From an uncultured Muribaculaceae bacterium (GTDB taxonomy: Bacteria > Bacteroidota > Bacteroidia > Bacteroidales > Muribaculaceae), in contig CAJUHM010000028.1 in NCBI GenBank assembly GCA_910586475.1, positions 1 through 33,162 of the forward strand: 33,162 nt of DNA. The letters run 5' to 3'. The translations under genes and the position numbers were made by a program. Numbering within the stretch: the first letter of the stretch is position 1; the number at the start of each line of letters is the position of its first letter. Shown piece by piece: positions 23,327 to 31,495 of this stretch. Under the pieces are notes generated by a model. That model did not search any database and was not told the DNA's origin. It worked only from the letters and a program-made list of their open reading frames with translations.

Positions 23327-24586
23327 ATGCGTATGAAAAAAATCTACTCACTTGCACTCGCAACCCTATGCGCACTCAGCGCATCAGCCTTCGGACCGGC
23401 CCAGACAATTCTTCCTAAGGTTGCAAAAGATCTGAAGAAAGCCAATCTCGAAAATGCAGAGTCTTTAGAAGAAAGCAAGCTGCTCACTCCCCTTAAAGTC
23501 ACCGCAGCCGACTATGTCGGAACTTACGACTGGACCTACACCAGCGCATTCGACGGAAAATCCTATACCGGGTCAGTGGTTATCGAACAGGGCGAAGGCT
23601 CTGGCTCTTTGAATATCTCGATGACACCTGCCGGCGGAGACAATTTCGTCGTGGCCGGAACCGTCAACTCTCTGACCGGAAAACTGACTATTCCTGAGGC
23701 TAAAATCGGAACAAGCAACGACACCAAAGAAGACCTCTACTTCTATGGTATAACCCTTTCCGGAGAGACTGCCAACAAAGTAACTATTACCGCAAGCTAC
23801 GATGAAACCAACAAATCGGTCACCTTTGACAGCAACATCATATTTTTTGTAGCAACTGAAAGCGGTTTGGCAGAACTCAGAGGATATGTCGCCGCAATGC
23901 GAAACAGCTTCGTACAGCCTACTTCTTGGGAAACGCTGGGAACAGGCAAATTCAAAGAAACATTCCTCGCGACAATGTACGGCATCCCCGTCTCAAGCTG
24001 TCCCGAAGTCGACGTGACCGTGCTCTACAGTCCCGATCAGGATGGAATGTTCCGCATCGTAGATCCGTATGCTGAAGTATTTGACGCAAACTCAACAATC
24101 GAAATCGACGCCACCGACCCTGAATATGTCCTCATCCCCCAGCAGTCGATGGGTTTTATTGATGAAACTGACGGCGAAACATTCATCATGAGCAAATCCT
24201 ATGCCTATGCCTTCCTTATGTCTCCTGCCAAGGATAAAGAAGCATTCCTCAGCGCGTATGGCGCCCAGAACATAACCTACGATAAAGCCAACGGACGCAT
24301 CAACATGCCGGCAAACTCGTTCTTTGCCCGCTGGCCATTTGCCACAGGCAACGGCCAGAACAACACGACTTCGCCAAACTCGCTCTACAGCAACAACAAC
24401 AGCAGCGAAAGCTATCTCCAGCTCCCCACCGATATCTCCGCAATCGGCAACATCGCTGCAGATGCTGACATCAACGCCCCCGTTGAATACTTCAACCTTC
24501 AGGGCATGAAGATCGAAAACCCCGAAGCAGGACAGATCGTCATCCGCCGTCAGGGTTCAACCGTGACAAAAATGCTTACACGATAA
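23327..24586 (+). CDS. Exported protein of unknown function with a sorting-type C-terminal tail
   Basis: The 419-residue product has a signal peptide (about 1-21, basic MRMKK then a Leu/Ala core ending ASAFG). The mature part looks beta-rich, with many Thr, Gly and Tyr residues (VGTYDWTYTSAFDGKSYTG; NFVVAGTVNSLTGKLTI), and resembles no named family that I recognise. The last 35 residues (VEYFNLQGMKIENPEAG, then IVIRRQGSTVTKML) follow a pattern I associate with C-terminal tails of exported Bacteroidales proteins, related to type 9-like sorting signals. No lipobox is present. It has its own strong promoter with a long leader and its own terminator, so it is a single-gene unit. A cell-surface or secreted role is inferred; the function is unknown. 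Confidence 0.88.
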   Translation: MRMKKIYSLALATLCALSASAFGPAQTILPKVAKDLKKANLENAESLEESKLLTPLKVTAADYVGTYDWTYTSAFDGKSYTGSVVIEQGEGSGSLNISMTPAGGDNFVVAGTVNSLTGKLTIPEAKIGTSNDTKEDLYFYGITLSGETANKVTITASYDETNKSVTFDSNIIFFVATESGLAELRGYVAAMRNSFVQPTSWETLGTGKFKETFLATMYGIPVSSCPEVDVTVLYSPDQDGMFRIVDPYAEVFDANSTIEIDATDPEYVLIPQQSMGFIDETDGETFIMSKSYAYAFLMSPAKDKEAFLSAYGAQNITYDKANGRINMPANSFFARWPFATGNGQNNTTSPNSLYSNNNSSESYLQLPTDISAIGNIAADADINAPVEYFNLQGMKIENPEAGQIVIRRQGSTVTKMLTR

Positions 24587-24607
24587 TCCCCCACAGTCCC
24601 CTTAATA

Positions 24608-24643
24608 AAAAAGCGTGTCGAATTCCGGTTCGACACGCTTTTT
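24608..24643. terminator. Bidirectional intrinsic terminator
   Basis: AAAAAGCGTGTCGAA (24608-24622) pairs perfectly with TTCGACACGCTTTTT (24629-24643) around a 6-nt loop. It has T/A tracts on both sides and lies between two convergent genes, so it serves both strands. Confidence 0.92.
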
Positions 24644-24660
24644 CTATTCGCAGAGTTCTC

Positions 24661-25782
24661 TTACCTGACGACACGACGGTAATATCTCACACTGTCCATT
24701 CCAAGCGACGGATGGAGAATCGCAACATAATCGGCAAGCAGCAGATGCGGACGGAAGGGAAACTCATCATAAAGCGGGCTGACCGACGTGTCGCACACAT
24801 AGACCCCGCCCGACTCCGCTGCACGGAATCGCCCGTTGAGCGGATTGTTCGACTTAAGCCCACCGAGCGACAGCGCCCCGTAGGAACGGATAAACCAGAA
24901 ATCAGCATTTTCCGCCTTATCCAGAACCGCCGCCGGATCCAGCTCGATCGACCCCGTCCCTCCGACTTTAGCCCAGGGATAGACACCCCCGGCGTCTGCA
25001 ATCATCCGCGCCATATAGCTCCCGCCTCCCGGCAGAGCCCACACCCCGTTGACAGGCTGCTCCACAAGCACGACCGGACGCTCCGCTGCGCCCTGAGCAA
25101 GCGAAGCCAGACGCTCATATTCAGCGACCGCCATCCCATAGATCGAATCCGCCCGCTCCCGCTCCCCGTAGAGACGCCCGATCAGCCTGATCCACTCGGC
25201 GCGACCTAAAGGAGTCGGCTCCATATAGTCGGCCATCTCCACGATCGGAATCGAAAGCGACTCGATTGCACCGTGGCCCGAATTCTGATAAGGCGACGTC
25301 AGAATCGCATCAGGTTCGATTTCGACAATCCGCTCCACCGACGGAGACATCGAATTTCCGACATCGGCAATCCGTCCGCTATCGATCAGCCCGCGGATCA
25401 CCGGATTGGTGAAATACCCCCCGTCGGCAACCGCTGCAATCCGCCCTACCGCTCCGACCGACTCCACTGCGCCCCCGTGGACACCGCTGTACACGAGCGA
25501 CTTCTCAAGCGGAACCCTGACCACCACCGCATCGCCCCCATCGGCCACCTCTGCCGTCCGGTCAACAAGCAGATAAGTAGCCATCACACGCGTCGTATCC
25601 CACGGATCACGCACCGTCGCAACGGAATAACCGTCGAAATCAACAAGAGTCAGCAACTCCGCGCGGGAAGTGACCGTGTCGCCACCCTCGCTAATCGAGC
25701 GGCCCGACGAATTGCCGGCACATGACACACCGGCCAGACAAGCCAGCCCGAAGAGCATGGCTGAGAAAAAGGGAAATTTCAT
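24661..25782 (-). CDS. Periplasmic-binding-protein-type lipoprotein for an iron-chelate/cobalamin ABC importer
   Basis: The protein resembles the BtuF/FecB/FhuD class of substrate-binding proteins. It has a short hydrophobic leader ending in a Cys (Cys21, GVSC; a non-ideal lipobox) and two lobes. Family-like pieces include VGRIAAVADGGYFTNPVIRGLIDSGRI, EIEPDAILTSPYQNSGHG, IPIVEMADYMEPTPLGRAEW and RLYGERERADSIY. From the ATG at 25782 it has 373 residues. The longer frame to 25971 would run through the divergent dnaG start and adds no plausible sequence, so it is rejected. A -7 box TACTTTTG (25801-25808) lies 18 nt upstream. No permease or ATPase gene is adjacent, so the partner transporter must be elsewhere. 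The ligand is not known. Confidence 0.88.
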   Translation of the reverse strand: MKFPFFSAMLFGLACLAGVSCAGNSSGRSISEGGDTVTSRAELLTLVDFDGYSVATVRDPWDTTRVMATYLLVDRTAEVADGGDAVVVRVPLEKSLVYSGVHGGAVESVGAVGRIAAVADGGYFTNPVIRGLIDSGRIADVGNSMSPSVERIVEIEPDAILTSPYQNSGHGAIESLSIPIVEMADYMEPTPLGRAEWIRLIGRLYGERERADSIYGMAVAEYERLASLAQGAAERPVVLVEQPVNGVWALPGGGSYMARMIADAGGVYPWAKVGGTGSIELDPAAVLDKAENADFWFIRSYGALSLGGLKSNNPLNGRFRAAESGGVYVCDTSVSPLYDEFPFRPHLLLADYVAILHPSLGMDSVRYYRRVVR

Positions 25783-25800
25783 AACAAAGCTAATTTTCGA

Positions 25801-25808
25801 CAAAAGTA
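25801..25808 (-). promoter_or_regulatory. -7 element of the binding-protein gene
   Basis: The minus strand reads TACTTTTG (TAnnTTTG). It lies back to back with the dnaG promoter 33 nt away. Confidence 0.5.
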
Positions 25809-25840
25809 GCGATTTTATAGGATTTTGAGGCAGTTTTTTG

Positions 25841-25848
25841 TAATTTTG
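25841..25848 (+). promoter_or_regulatory. -7 element of dnaG
   Basis: TAATTTTG is a perfect -7 match; the -33 is not well placed. The predicted leader to the ATG at 25871 is under 20 nt. Confidence 0.55.
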
Positions 25849-25870
25849 CACCCTGCTAAACCCTCCCGGA

Positions 25871-28093
25871 ATGAGAAGAATCGACCGCGAAACAGTCCAG
25901 AAAATCCTTGACACCGCCGACATCGTCGACGTGGTCAGCGACTTCGTTTCGCTCAAGCGACGCGGAGCCAACTACATCGGACTCTGCCCATTCCACAACG
26001 AACGAACTCCCTCATTCTCCGTTTCGCGAAGCAAAGGGATCTGCAAATGTTTCAGCTGCGGAAAAGGAGGAAGCGCGGTCGGATTCCTGATGGAACTCGA
26101 GCAGCTCAGCTACAACGAAGCCCTCCGGTATCTCGCCAAGAAATACGGAATCGAGATCAAAGACCACGAAGTCAGCGAACAGGAACGCGAACGCGAGAGC
26201 GAGCGCGAAAGCATGTTGGCCGTCAACGAATTCGCAATGAAATATTTCGAAGAGACCCTGACCGAATCCGACGACGGACGAGACATCGGGCTCGCCTATT
26301 TCCGCGAACGGGGCATCTCGGACCCTATGATCCGCCGATTCCACCTCGGCTACAGCCACGATCGCCGCGACGACCTGTTCAGATCCGCTCTCAAAGCCGG
26401 ATTCAGCGAAAAATTCCTCTTCGACACCGGACTCTGCTACCGCACCGAACGCGGATCCGTCAACGACCGGTTCCGCTCACGCGTAATCTACCCCGTATTC
26501 ACTGTCTCGGGTAAAGTAATCGCCTTCGGCGGACGAACTCTGCGCAAAGACAAAGACGTCGCAAAATACGTCAACTCTCCCGAATCCGTAATCTACCGCA
26601 AAAGCCACGAACTCTACGGACTCTATCAGGCAAAACAGGCAATCGTCCGCAAAGACAAATGCATCCTCGTCGAAGGCTACATGGACGTCATCTCGATGCA
26701 TCAGAGCGGTGTCGAAAACGTCGTGGCTTCATCCGGAACCTCTCTGACAGAAGGACAGATCCGCCTCATCCACCGGTTCACCGAAAACGTGACCGTAATC
26801 TACGACAGCGACCCGGCAGGCATCAAAGCATCGCTCCGCGGCATAGACCTCCTCCTCGCCGAAGGGCTAAACGTCAAAGTCCTGTCCCTGCCCGACGGCG
26901 ACGACCCAGACTCGTTCGCCCAGACCCACACATCCCAGCAAGTCGAAGACTACCTCTCCCAAAACGAAGAGGACTTCATATCATTCAAGACCCGCATCCT
27001 GATGGACGGAGCCGGAGCTGACCCGATCGCCCGATCGAAAGCGATCCAGAGCATCGTCCGCTCGATCGCCATAATCCCCGACCAGATAACACAGACCGTC
27101 TACATCGGCAACTGCTCCCGCAGTCTCTCGATCGACGAGAAAGTGCTACGTCTGCAGATCGCGAAATACTCCGCCGAACACGCCGAACAGCAGGCCCGAG
27201 AAGCCCAGCGCGAACGCAACCGCGCCGCTGCCGGACTCCCCCCGGACCCCGCCGACGACACCTCGACAGTCCTTTCTCCCGAAATCCCGGCCGAAGAACC
27301 GCGACAGATCTCCCCAACAGCCGCCGACCAACGTCGCAACAGCTTCCTCGCCCCCTACGAACGCGAACTCGTGGCCTACGCCGTCCGCTTCGGCATGTGC
27401 TATCTCTGCGACATCACAGAAGGCGACGACGGAAACGTTCGCCCTCTCAACGTCCTCGACTACATCGGACAGGAACTGCTAATGGACGAAATCTCCTTCA
27501 CCGACCCGCTGATGCAACTGACCTACGACTACTGCATCCGGGCAAGCCGCGACTGGCCCGAAGCTCTTCAGGCAGAGACACAGCGACTCGACGCCTTACG
27601 CACAGCCAACATATCAGGCGGAGTCGAACAAATACGGATGACGGCCGACGACCTCGACTCGATCAGCCGGCTCGAACGAGAGCTGACCGACCGCGAAAAC
27701 GCAGCATTCGATGCCGCAATCGACAGCTACACGGTCGGATTTCTTCGCCGGCGTCTCCTCTCCTCCGACAACGACTCCGTGCGACACACTGCGACAGACA
27801 TGGTGACCTCCCGCCACTCCCTCAGCAAAATCCACACCAAATACGCCAAAATCGCAACCGACCGCGACCGGCTCTTCGAGCTTGTTCCCCTTGCCGTCTA
27901 CAATCTCAAATGCGCCCTCATCGAAGCCGAGATCGCAAAAACCAACGGCGAGATAAAAGCGACCTACGCCTCCGCGCCCGGCGACCGACAGCGGCTGCGC
28001 CAGCTGATGGAGCGCAACCTCGAGCTCAACAACCTCAAAAAACAGCTGTCAGTCTACCTCGGCGAACGGATCCTCACGCCCCGCCGCCGCTGA
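25871..28093 (+). CDS. dnaG: DNA primase
   Basis: DnaG makes RNA primers at the replication fork together with the DnaB helicase. The CHC2 zinc finger is Cys39-x2-His42-x17-Cys60-x2-Cys63. The catalytic core follows, with FGGRTL and KYVNSPES. The Toprim domain has Glu268 in ILVEGYMDV and Asp312/Asp314 in YDSDPAG. The C-terminal part (about 440-740) is helical and carries an acidic/proline-rich linker around residues 450-480; it would bind DnaB. The 740 residues are longer than the roughly 600 of E. coli DnaG, as is usual in Bacteroidota. The gene is transcribed alone and divergent from the binding-protein gene. Confidence 0.96.
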   Translation: MRRIDRETVQKILDTADIVDVVSDFVSLKRRGANYIGLCPFHNERTPSFSVSRSKGICKCFSCGKGGSAVGFLMELEQLSYNEALRYLAKKYGIEIKDHEVSEQERERESERESMLAVNEFAMKYFEETLTESDDGRDIGLAYFRERGISDPMIRRFHLGYSHDRRDDLFRSALKAGFSEKFLFDTGLCYRTERGSVNDRFRSRVIYPVFTVSGKVIAFGGRTLRKDKDVAKYVNSPESVIYRKSHELYGLYQAKQAIVRKDKCILVEGYMDVISMHQSGVENVVASSGTSLTEGQIRLIHRFTENVTVIYDSDPAGIKASLRGIDLLLAEGLNVKVLSLPDGDDPDSFAQTHTSQQVEDYLSQNEEDFISFKTRILMDGAGADPIARSKAIQSIVRSIAIIPDQITQTVYIGNCSRSLSIDEKVLRLQIAKYSAEHAEQQAREAQRERNRAAAGLPPDPADDTSTVLSPEIPAEEPRQISPTAADQRRNSFLAPYERELVAYAVRFGMCYLCDITEGDDGNVRPLNVLDYIGQELLMDEISFTDPLMQLTYDYCIRASRDWPEALQAETQRLDALRTANISGGVEQIRMTADDLDSISRLERELTDRENAAFDAAIDSYTVGFLRRRLLSSDNDSVRHTATDMVTSRHSLSKIHTKYAKIATDRDRLFELVPLAVYNLKCALIEAEIAKTNGEIKATYASAPGDRQRLRQLMERNLELNNLKKQLSVYLGERILTPRRR

Positions 28094-28126
28094 CCACCGT
28101 CATCCCCCTCACAACGCACACATCCG

Positions 28127-28245
28127 AAAAAAAAACGCAGACAGTGTCTCACGACAATGTCTGCGTATAACATGTTGTAAAGTGTATACAGGGATGTTTA
28201 AATAAGACTTTTGGGGAATTTATCGTTTTGTGTTTCTTTGTTTGC
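28127..28245 (-). ncRNA. Candidate small RNA (about 118 nt)
   Basis: A complete minus-strand promoter (28250-28281) fires into the gap between the ABC exporter and dnaG. About 80 nt later comes a strong minus-strand terminator hairpin (28135-28166) followed by T9. No ORF of note is encoded. The 5' 60 nt are A-rich and probably single-stranded (CAATGCAAACAAAG...), and a possible small stem GTATA/TATAC precedes the terminator. I do not recognise it as 6S, tmRNA, SRP or RNase P RNA. Alternative readings are a terminator for exporter read-through with a chance promoter match. Confidence 0.5.
28135..28166 (-). terminator. Minus-strand intrinsic terminator with GNRA-type loop
   Basis: On the minus strand ACGCAGACA pairs with TGTCTGCGT, and after a mismatch TGTC pairs with GACA around a GTGA loop. 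T9 follows directly. On the plus strand, after dnaG, the same hairpin has no T tract, so its orientation points to a minus-strand transcript. Confidence 0.85.
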
Positions 28246-28249
28246 ATTG

Positions 28250-28281
28250 CAAAGTTACCGATTTTTTACTTTCAAAGCAAA
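28250..28281 (-). promoter_or_regulatory. Promoter of the candidate small RNA
   Basis: On the minus strand TTTG (28281-28278), 20 nt, then TAACTTTG (28257-28250). Both elements match the consensus. No protein gene starts downstream on that strand. Confidence 0.65.
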
Positions 28282-28323
28282 AGCAAAACGAAATAATTTC
28301 TATTCTGAAACGAAAAAATCGAC

Positions 28324-28359
28324 AAACGGGGCATTCTTAAGCCTAAACTCCCGTTTTTT
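28324..28359. terminator. Terminator between the ABC exporter and the candidate sRNA
   Basis: AAACGGG (28324-28330) pairs with CCCGTTT (28350-28356) over a 19-nt loop. Read on the plus strand a T run follows; read on the minus strand, downstream of the exporter stop, TTTTTT occurs a few bases later. Confidence 0.5.
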
Positions 28360-28396
28360 CTCTTTTAGTTCTCTTTTATTTTTCGTTCAATTTGCC

Positions 28397-30241
28397 TCAG
28401 TTATGCTCCCCGGAGATCGACTGCATCTCGACAAGACGGCTGTAGACCCCATTCTGAGCCAATAGTTCGTCATGGGTTCCACGTTCGACAATGCGGCCCT
28501 GACTCAGAACACAGATCTGCGTCGCATTGCGGATTGTCGACAGACGGTGGGCGATCACAAGCGTCGTCCGGTCCCTCATCAGACGCTCCAGGGCCTGCTG
28601 CACCAGAAGCTCGCTTTCCGAATCCAGAGCCGACGTTGCCTCATCGAGAATCAGAATCGGAGGATTCTTCAGAATCGCACGCGCAATCGAGATCCGCTGA
28701 CGCTGTCCGCCCGACAGACGGCAGCCACGGTCACCGATATTCGTGTCGTAGCCATTCTCGCTCTCCATGATGAAATCGTGAGCGTTCGCGATGCGCGCAG
28801 CATTCTCCACCTCCTCGCGCGTTGCGTCCTTGACGCCGAAAGCGATATTGTTATAGAACGTATCGTTGAACAGGATAGCCTCCTGATTGACATTTCCCAT
28901 AAGCGACCTCAGATCACGAACCCTCATCGAACGGATATCGATCCCGTCGACCATGATCGCACCCGAATCAACATCATAGAAACGGGGGAGAAGATCCGCA
29001 AGCGTCGACTTCCCGCTGCCGCTCTGACCGACAAGCGCAACAGTCTCGCCCGGGCCGATCCTGAACGAAACATCCTTTGCGACCGCGACATCCTTATCAT
29101 AGCCGAAATCGACATTCCTGAACTCGACCTCCCCCTTCAGACGGCTGATCTCACGCGGAGTCTCCGGATCCCGGATAGGATTCTCCGCCTCAAGAATCTT
29201 GTCGACACGCTCAAGCGACGCCATACCCTTCTGAATCGTATAGACTGCGCGCGAAAGATCCTTCGCCGGATTGATGATCGAATAGAATATCACCATATAA
29301 TAAATGAACGACGCCGCATTGATCGACGAATGGCCCGAAATTATCAGCGTCCCACCGAACCACAGGACGATCGCAATCGTCAGCGTTCCAAGAAACTCGC
29401 TCATCGGATGTGCCAGACTCTGACGGCGCGCCACTCGGTTCGAAAGCGTATAGAAATGCTGCGTCTCCCGGTGGAAACGTCTCTTGACCTTCCCCTCGGC
29501 ATTGAATGCCTTGATAATGCGCAGTCCTCCGAGCGTCTCCTCGATATTGCTCATCAAAACTCCCCACTGATTCTGTAGCTCGAGCGACTTTCGTTTGAGC
29601 ATACGCCCGACCCGCCCCATGCAGACTCCCGCAAGAGGTAGCAGAATCAGAACGAAAACCGTCAGCTGCCAGGAAATTGCAATCATCGTCACAAGACAGA
29701 CAAGAATCGTCACAGGATCCTTGAAAAGCATGTCGAGCGACGACATGACCGACGTCTCAAGCTCCGTCACATCACCGCTCATGCGCGCCATGACATCACC
29801 CTTACGCTCATTCGAGAAAAAACCGATCGGCAGAGACGTGATCTTATCGTAAAGACTGTTGCGCAGGTCGCGCACAATGCCCGAACGAAGCGGGATAATG
29901 AAATAACTGCTCAGAAACGCCGCACCCGTCTTAAGACCCGTCATGACGACAAGCGCAACCCCGAGAAGCGCCAGCGTGACCGATTGGCCCCACGTCCCGA
30001 TAGCCTCCTGCGTATAATAATAGAAATTGTTGATCGCCACATCCTTCAACGATCCCTCTGACATTGTCATATAGCTGAAGCTTCCCTCGTTGATCTGAAA
30101 AAGCATTTCGAGAATCGGGATGATCAGCGCAAACGAAAAAAGAGTCAGCAATGCCGACAAAACATTAAAAACGAGGCTGAGGACGAGATATTTCTTATAG
30201 GGAGGAACAAACCTCCGCAACATTGCAAAGAATTGATTCAT
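28397..30241 (-). CDS. ABC exporter, MsbA-like (fused membrane and ATPase domains)
   Basis: The protein is a half-transporter of about 614 residues: six membrane segments in the first 330 residues, then an ATPase domain. The ATPase has Walker A GQSGSGKST (about residue 400), signature LSGGQRQRISIARA, Walker B ILILDEATSALD and the H-loop IAHRLSTIR. MsbA-type proteins flip lipid A core across the inner membrane, and lpxB is divergently adjacent, which supports a lipid-export role, though other lipid or drug substrates are possible. The ATG at 30241 is preferred because a perfect -7 box (30247-30254) ends 5 nt before it. An ATG at 30271 would lie upstream of that box. Confidence 0.93.
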   Translation of the reverse strand: MNQFFAMLRRFVPPYKKYLVLSLVFNVLSALLTLFSFALIIPILEMLFQINEGSFSYMTMSEGSLKDVAINNFYYYTQEAIGTWGQSVTLALLGVALVVMTGLKTGAAFLSSYFIIPLRSGIVRDLRNSLYDKITSLPIGFFSNERKGDVMARMSGDVTELETSVMSSLDMLFKDPVTILVCLVTMIAISWQLTVFVLILLPLAGVCMGRVGRMLKRKSLELQNQWGVLMSNIEETLGGLRIIKAFNAEGKVKRRFHRETQHFYTLSNRVARRQSLAHPMSEFLGTLTIAIVLWFGGTLIISGHSSINAASFIYYMVIFYSIINPAKDLSRAVYTIQKGMASLERVDKILEAENPIRDPETPREISRLKGEVEFRNVDFGYDKDVAVAKDVSFRIGPGETVALVGQSGSGKSTLADLLPRFYDVDSGAIMVDGIDIRSMRVRDLRSLMGNVNQEAILFNDTFYNNIAFGVKDATREEVENAARIANAHDFIMESENGYDTNIGDRGCRLSGGQRQRISIARAILKNPPILILDEATSALDSESELLVQQALERLMRDRTTLVIAHRLSTIRNATQICVLSQGRIVERGTHDELLAQNGVYSRLVEMQSISGEHN

Positions 30242-30246
30242 GGATG

Positions 30247-30254
30247 CAAAATTA
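30247..30254 (-). promoter_or_regulatory. -7 element of the MsbA-like exporter
   Basis: The minus strand reads TAATTTTG, then five bases (CATCC), then ATG. A TTG 21 nt upstream could be the -33. The transcript would start at or within a base or two of the start codon. Confidence 0.6.
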
Positions 30255-30358
30255 ATAAAAACGCCCAACATGGCCCAATAAGCAGCCGACTAATGAGTTT
30301 TTTCGGATAAAATTTAGTAACTTCGCTTCTGAATCATAACCCCGGAATTCCACGCCAT

Positions 30359-31495
30359 ATGCACTATTTCCTATCTGCCGGAGAAGCATCCGGCGATCTC
30401 CACGCCGCATCGCTCATGGAAGCGTTGCGACAGACTGACCCGGACGCCCGGTTCACGTTTCTTGGCGGCGATCTGATGGCTGCCGCCGCGGGGAAAAAAC
30501 CGGTCATCGACTATCGCCGCATGGCGTTCATGGGATTCAGCGAGGTCCTGCGCAACCTGCGCACTATTGCCGGAAACTTCTCCACAGCCCGCAACGCATT
30601 GCGTTCATCCGGAGCAGACGCCCTGATTCTCGTCGACTATCCGAGTTTCAACCTTAAACTCGCACGTTTCGCAAAAAAGAAACTCGGCATTCCAGTGTTC
30701 TATTTCATTGCCCCGAAAGTATGGGCATGGAAAGAATGGCGCGTCCGCGACATACGTCGCTACGTTGACCGCGTTCTGTCGATTCTACCTTTCGAGACCC
30801 GCTTTTTCGCTCAGCATGGAATCGATGCTGTTTATATCGGAAACCCTTCGCGTGAAGAGGTCGATGACCGTCTGGCCGCAGCAGGAAACATCGAATGTTT
30901 CCTGAACGCTCACAATCTCCCGTCCGGACGTCCCATGCTTGCGCTCGTGCCCGGAAGCCGGATCGGCGAGATACGCAACAATCTTCCCGTAATGGACGCG
31001 GTTGCAAAGAAATATTCAAATCTTTTCCAACCAGTAATTGCGGCTGCACCGGGAATCGATCCGCAACTTTACGATTCATTCTCATCTTTTCCGCGTGTCA
31101 ATAACGACACATTCCGGCTCATGCACTTCTCCGACGCGGCGCTCGTCACCTCTGGCACCGCAACCCTCGAAGCTGCTCTTGCAGCGACTCCGCAGGTGGT
31201 CTGCTACCGTTCCAACGGCTCCCGGCTTGCCTACAACATCATGCGTCGCATACTGAAAATTCCATTCGTCTCGCTCCCCAACCTTATTGCCGGGCGCGAG
31301 ATAATTCCCGAAAAGCTCCTCCATGATTGCAATCCGGAATCTGTCGGAAAGCGTCTTGACGAAATTCTGCCCGGACGCGAAGGACGCCGGAAGCAAACCG
31401 ACGGATATGCCGAAATGCGACAGCGACTCGGCGACACTCCTGCCTCACATTCCGCCGCTCAAATCATAACCGAAACACTCCGCAATAAAAAATGA
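30359..31495 (+). CDS. lpxB: Lipid-A-disaccharide synthase (LpxB)
   Basis: LpxB (GT19) joins lipid X to UDP-2,3-diacylglucosamine to make the disaccharide core of lipid A at the inner-membrane face. The 378-residue protein starts with the signature YFLSAGEASGDLHAASL. It continues with FLGGD, FMGFSEVL, LVDYPSFNLKLA, FYFIAPKVWAWKEWR, ILPFE, LALVPGSRIGEI and TSGTATLEAAL, in family order. A near-consensus -7 (TAACTTCG, 30318-30325) lies about 34 nt upstream. The phosphatase gene overlaps its 3' end by four bases (ATGA), so they form an operon. The divergent MsbA-like exporter fits a shared lipid A theme. Confidence 0.96.
   Translation: MHYFLSAGEASGDLHAASLMEALRQTDPDARFTFLGGDLMAAAAGKKPVIDYRRMAFMGFSEVLRNLRTIAGNFSTARNALRSSGADALILVDYPSFNLKLARFAKKKLGIPVFYFIAPKVWAWKEWRVRDIRRYVDRVLSILPFETRFFAQHGIDAVYIGNPSREEVDDRLAAAGNIECFLNAHNLPSGRPMLALVPGSRIGEIRNNLPVMDAVAKKYSNLFQPVIAAAPGIDPQLYDSFSSFPRVNNDTFRLMHFSDAALVTSGTATLEAALAATPQVVCYRSNGSRLAYNIMRRILKIPFVSLPNLIAGREIIPEKLLHDCNPESVGKRLDEILPGREGRRKQTDGYAEMRQRLGDTPASHSAAQIITETLRNKK

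Noticed and set aside
25783..25971. 63-codon N-terminal extension of the binding-protein gene
   Set aside because: It would overlap the divergent dnaG start, it crosses both promoters, and the signal peptide begins at ATG 25782.
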